NCBI RefSeq assembly: GCF_002362255.1
Contig: NZ_LPVV01000004.1
Location: 248,001 to 312,000 of the forward strand
From: Microbacterium sp. SZ1
Lineage (GTDB): Bacteria > Actinomycetota > Actinomycetes > Actinomycetales > Microbacteriaceae
DNA: 64,000 bases
Direction: 5' to 3'
Positions 59,379 to 64,000 of this stretch are shown here, piece by piece. Each line of letters begins with the position of its first letter. Within the stretch, counting starts at the first letter, position 1. The translations under genes and the position numbers were made by a program. The notes under the pieces were generated by a model. It was not told the DNA's origin. It worked only from the letters and a program-made list of their open reading frames with translations, and ran no database searches.

Positions 59379-60749
59379 TCAGCGGGCGCCGGCCGGGGTG
59401 GTCACGACCGTTGCCCGCCGCAGCGGGAGCAGAGCGGCTGCGACGACGGCCACGGCCGCGACGACGAGCGCGACGGCGAATCCGGCCGTGCCGACGATCG
59501 TCGCGATCGTGCCGAGCACGGCGATGCCGAGCCCGCCACCGAGGGAGAAGCTCACCTCCTGGATCGCTCCGACCTGCCCCGCGTCGTCTTCGGTCGTGAC
59601 GTCGAAGAGGGTCGTGGCGGCGAGAGTCGCGGCGACGCCGAACCCGGCACCGACGAGCACGAGCGGGATGGCGACGATGTCGGGATCGAACGCCAGCCAG
59701 GCGAGTCCCGCTCCCTGCACGAGGAGCGCGAGCACGGTCAGCGTCGGCGAGGTCAGCCAACGCAGGAAGAGCGGAGCGACCACCCCGCCCAGCGCGATGG
59801 CGACCGCCTGCGGGAGGATCGCGATCCCCGCCTCGGCGGCGGTGTGCGCGCGCAGATCCTGCAGGTGCAGGCTGACGAGCAGGACGGATGCCGCGGCCAC
59901 ACCGCTGCTCGCCACGATGCGCACGATCGCCGGGCTGAACCCCGGCACCGAGAACAGCCGCATGTCGATGAGCGGTTCACGGAGTGCACGCTGGCGCCGG
60001 ATGAAGTACACGAGGGTCGCGACGGCGACGACGGCGGCGACGGCAGCCGCGATCGGCGCCGCGAGCGCCTCGTGCAGGGCGAACACGAGCGCGCCGAGCG
60101 CCACGATCGACGACAGGATGCTGAGCACGTCCCACGACGCGGGCCGCGAGCTGCGCGAGTCGGGCACGAGCCAGATCGCGAGGATGCCGGCGAGCACGGC
60201 GAGCGGCACGCTGCCGAGCAGCAGCCACCGCCATCCCGGTCCCTCGGTGACGATGCCGCCGAGCACCGGCCCGAGGGCGCTGCCGGTGCCGAACGTCGCC
60301 GTCCAGAGACCGTAGGCGAGCACGCGCTGACGCGCCTGGTAGTGCGCGCCGATGGTTGCGACGACCCCCGCCACGACGAACGCCTCGGCCACACCGAGCA
60401 GCGCGCGCACGACGATGAGCAGCAGTCCGTCCTGAGCCAGCCCGCCCACGAGATTGAGCGCCGCGAAGCCGGCGAGACCGATGAGGACTATGCGCTTGCG
60501 GCCGAAGGTGTCGCCGATGCGCGAGGCGAGGATGAGCGTCGCCGCGAGCGCCAGCGCATACACGTCGACCAGCCACAGCGCACCGCTGTCGGTGAGGGTG
60601 AGATCGCCCCGGATCGCCGGGAGCGCGGTCGACACGCTGCTGATCGCCAGGGCTCCGATGAGGATGCCGAGCAGCAGCGGGATCATGGCCAGCCAGGGAC
60701 GCCGAGCGCGGCGCGCGTGAGCGGAGACGACGGGGACGGGGAAGGTCAC
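59379..60749 (-). CDS. MFS drug-efflux transporter (14-helix DHA2 type)
   Basis: 456 residues from a GTG at 60749 (GTG at 60752 also possible); there is no clear ribosome site, so the mRNA may be leaderless. Landmarks are the motif STALPAIRGDLTLTDSGALW LVDVYALALAATLILASRIGD, with the MFS motif A variant GDTFGRKRIVLIG and motif C GSALGPVLGGIVTEGPGWRW in helix 5. Fourteen helices fit the DHA2 drug:H+ antiporter group (EmrB/QacA type). Expression is probably controlled by the divergent HxlR regulator. Confidence 0.9.
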   Translation of the reverse strand: MTFPVPVVSAHARRARRPWLAMIPLLLGILIGALAISSVSTALPAIRGDLTLTDSGALWLVDVYALALAATLILASRIGDTFGRKRIVLIGLAGFAALNLVGGLAQDGLLLIVVRALLGVAEAFVVAGVVATIGAHYQARQRVLAYGLWTATFGTGSALGPVLGGIVTEGPGWRWLLLGSVPLAVLAGILAIWLVPDSRSSRPASWDVLSILSSIVALGALVFALHEALAAPIAAAVAAVVAVATLVYFIRRQRALREPLIDMRLFSVPGFSPAIVRIVASSGVAAASVLLVSLHLQDLRAHTAAEAGIAILPQAVAIALGGVVAPLFLRWLTSPTLTVLALLVQGAGLAWLAFDPDIVAIPLVLVGAGFGVAATLAATTLFDVTTEDDAGQVGAIQEVSFSLGGGLGIAVLGTIATIVGTAGFAVALVVAAVAVVAAALLPLRRATVVTTPAGAR

Positions 60750-60783
60750 CACACGAGTCTGGCGGAGGGGTACGATTCCGACA

Positions 60784-60808
60784 AGTACGGTCATCCAGGT
60801 CACATACT
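60784..60808. promoter_or_regulatory. Candidate HxlR operator between the MFS and regulator genes
   Basis: AGTACG (60784-60789) and CATACT (60803-60808) form an inverted repeat in the 99-base gap between the divergent genes. HxlR-type regulators commonly bind AGTA/TACT-type arms spaced like this. The flanks GATTCCGA and TTTCGGAT add a second pair. Confidence 0.5.
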
Positions 60809-60848
60809 GACGTTTCGGATACCATGGCGGTCGACGGAAGGCGGAGCG

Positions 60849-62790
<1,942 letters not shown>

Positions 62791-62801
62791 CACCACGCGC
62801 A

Positions 62802-62837
62802 GAAGAGGGGCGGATGCTGCGGCATCCGCCCCTCTTC
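62802..62837 (+). terminator. Hairpin terminator of argG
   Basis: GAAGAGGGGCGGATGC (62802-62817) and GCATCCGCCCCTCTTC (62822-62837) form a perfect 16-base stem with TGCG loop, 11 bases after the argG stop. There is no clear T-run. Confidence 0.88.
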
Positions 62838-62904
62838 CGCGTTCCCCCGCCGGGCCTTCCCCGACGCTCTGTCGGGGTGGAGGACCTGGGCTGTGAGTCT
62901 TCCG

Positions 62905-62936
62905 AGTTATGTTGCACAGTTATGTGCAACATAACT
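62905..62936. promoter_or_regulatory. Perfect 14-bp-arm palindrome, TetR operator
   Basis: AGTTATGTTGCACA (62905-62918) and TGTGCAACATAACT (62923-62936) are perfect complements around GTTA. It ends 11 bases before the TetR start codon, overlapping its leader and probably its -10 (TTATGT). The high symmetry and AT content against the GC-rich background mark it as a strong autoregulatory site. Confidence 0.85.
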
Positions 62937-62947
62937 ATCATGGAGGC

Positions 62948-63571
62948 ATGAGCACCCGTGCACCCCGCCGCGATTCGGTCGAGAACCGCGCCGGCATCCT
63001 CGACGCCGCCCGCGCGACCCTGGCGAACGACCCTCGCGCGTCGATCGACGTCATCGCCCGGAGCGCCGGTCTCTCGCGCCGCACCCTCTACGGACACTTC
63101 GACGACCGCGACGCTCTGATCCGCGAACTCATCTCGACCGGCGCGCAGCGCTTCAACGCGATCGCCGAGTCGGTCACCGACATCGAACCGCGCATCGCGC
63201 TCGCCCGGCTCGCCGCCCGCCTCTGGCGCGAGGCCTCGCACGTGCAGTTCGCCGCCGCCCTCGCGCTCGACGAGGCGCACGTCGAGCACACCGCCGCCGC
63301 ACTCGCGCCGCTGCGTCGCACGGTCGCCGCACTCGTGCGGCGCGGGCAGGATGCGGGCAGCTTCCGCACCGACATCGCCGCCCCGACACTCGCGCGGCTC
63401 ATCGAAGAAGTCGCCCGCACCGTCGTCTCCCGCACCGACGCGAGCAGCAGCGGCGCCGCGAACCTCGCCGTGCGGGCACTGCTGAGCATCGCGGGACTCT
63501 CCTGGCGCGAAGCAGACGAGCTTCTCCGCTCCCACCCCGACATCATCGAGGCCGAGGAAGTCGACGCATGA
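62948..63571 (+). CDS. TetR-family transcriptional repressor
   Basis: 207 residues from the ATG at 62948 (GGAGG before it); an upstream ATG at 62909 falls inside the operator and is rejected. The helix-turn-helix is VENRAGILDAARATLANDPR ASIDVIARSAGLSRRTLYGH FDDRDALIRELI. The C-terminal ligand domain is helical and Ala/Arg-rich. Its stop overlaps the start of the ABC-like gene (ATGA), so it sits in the operon it should repress. In actinobacteria this pairing often precedes a YhgE/Pip-type membrane protein, which would lie beyond the window. Confidence 0.92.
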   Translation: MSTRAPRRDSVENRAGILDAARATLANDPRASIDVIARSAGLSRRTLYGHFDDRDALIRELISTGAQRFNAIAESVTDIEPRIALARLAARLWREASHVQFAAALALDEAHVEHTAAALAPLRRTVAALVRRGQDAGSFRTDIAAPTLARLIEEVARTVVSRTDASSSGAANLAVRALLSIAGLSWREADELLRSHPDIIEAEEVDA

Positions 63572-64000
63572 GGATCACCCTGCACGAGGTCAGCAAGGGC
63601 CGCGGCGGCCAGGCCCTGCCGAGCACCAGTCTCGAGTTCCACACCGGCGCCGTGCGCTTCGCCCTCGCCGAGACCGAGCAGCGACCGACCGTGCTCGGAC
63701 TCATCGCCAGCGGTCGCATGCGCCCCGAGACCGGACGTGTGACGATCGACGGCGCGACGGACAATCGGATGCTGCGCCGCACCGTCGCTCTCGTCGACGC
63801 CCCCGACGTCAGCGACCCCCACCCCGACATCGCCCTCGCCGGCGTCGTCGGCGAAGAGCTCATGTTCGCCGGACTCGGCGCCACACCGCTGCACGCCCGC
63901 CGCTGGCTGAACCAGCTCGGCTACGGCGAACTCGCGTCCGTGCCGATCGGCAACGTCGACCCGGCGGCGCGCGTCCGCATCCTGTGCGAGCTCGCCGTGC
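63568..64000 (+). CDS. ABC ATPase-like protein with degenerate Walker A, 3' truncated
   Basis: 144 codons are visible before the window ends. The start MRITLHEVSKGRGGQALPST resembles an ABC nucleotide-binding domain N-terminus, and TGRVTIDGATDNRMLRRTVA and GEELMFAGLG resemble the later strands. At the Walker A position the sequence reads RFALAETEQRPTVLGLIASG, without the GxxGxGK[ST] lysine. ATP binding is therefore doubtful unless the partner subunit supplies it. It overlaps the TetR gene by four bases. Assignment as ABC-like is moderate because the C-terminal half is missing. Confidence 0.65.
   Translation, partial: MRITLHEVSKGRGGQALPSTSLEFHTGAVRFALAETEQRPTVLGLIASGRMRPETGRVTIDGATDNRMLRRTVALVDAPDVSDPHPDIALAGVVGEELMFAGLGATPLHARRWLNQLGYGELASVPIGNVDPAARVRILCELAV

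Overview
The window is high-GC (about 70%), gene-dense, and has no rRNA, tRNA, CRISPR array, transposase or phage gene that I can see. Translation-coupled ATGA/GTGA operons, GTG/TTG starts, long-form ArgG, an SCO4848-type membrane protein, ALF-repeat toxins and the GGTCGTTGAGCGAG palindromic repeat point to an actinobacterium, most likely Microbacteriaceae (Microbacterium-like). That assignment is inference from style, not a database match. Both ends cut a gene: an APC permease at the left and an ABC ATPase-like gene at the right.

Layout. 1-5.8 kb: permease plus FadR-type GntR regulator, a YtrA-type GntR/ABC-2 operon, a FUSC protein and a small membrane protein. 5.9-11.2 kb: a four-gene cassette of ECF sigma factor, small beta-rich protein, cytoplasmic subtilisin and TPR-CHAT (caspase-fold) protease. 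11.5-12.1 kb: a RelE-type toxin-antitoxin pair. 12.1-20 kb: two divergent sugar operons (DeoR regulator, tagatose-bisphosphate aldolase, PfkB kinase, ROK kinase, SIS isomerase/deaminase; CUT1 ABC importer). 20-23 kb: AraC regulator with a divergent phytanoyl-CoA dioxygenase, then a ROK repressor. 23-25 kb: chorismate mutase and an AI-2E transporter. 25-28.3 kb: an osmoprotectant (OpuC-type) ABC operon. 28.3-33 kb: DUF427, flavin disulfide oxidoreductase, lactonase, purA. 33-43.1 kb: a secretion-directed accessory island with two tandem pseudo-trypsin/FG-GAP proteins, a candidate immunity gene and a 1260-residue ALF-repeat polymorphic toxin ending in a restriction-endonuclease-like domain. 43.5-49 kb: EamA exporter, a cyclic-nucleotide-binding MscS channel coupled to a degenerate class III cyclase, and a Pr6Pr protein. 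49-55.5 kb: a MoxR/DUF58/von Willebrand A operon. 55.5-64 kb: PucR-like regulator, esterase, ZIP transporter, NAD(P)H oxidoreductase, MFS/HxlR pair, argG, and a TetR gene with its operator and the truncated ATPase-like gene.

The best candidate for an undescribed system is the sigma/beta-sandwich/subtilisin/CHAT cassette. It joins two unrelated protease folds under what looks like its own ECF promoter, with a triple NPFSRT repeat inside the subtilisin and three 21-bp-spaced mini-hairpins before it. Other leads are the degenerate cyclase coupled to a cyclic-nucleotide-binding channel, the toxin/immunity/pseudo-protease island, and a recurring noncoding architecture. In the last, compound palindromes (two direct copies followed by inverted copies, with different arm sequences at different loci) sit just downstream of stop codons.
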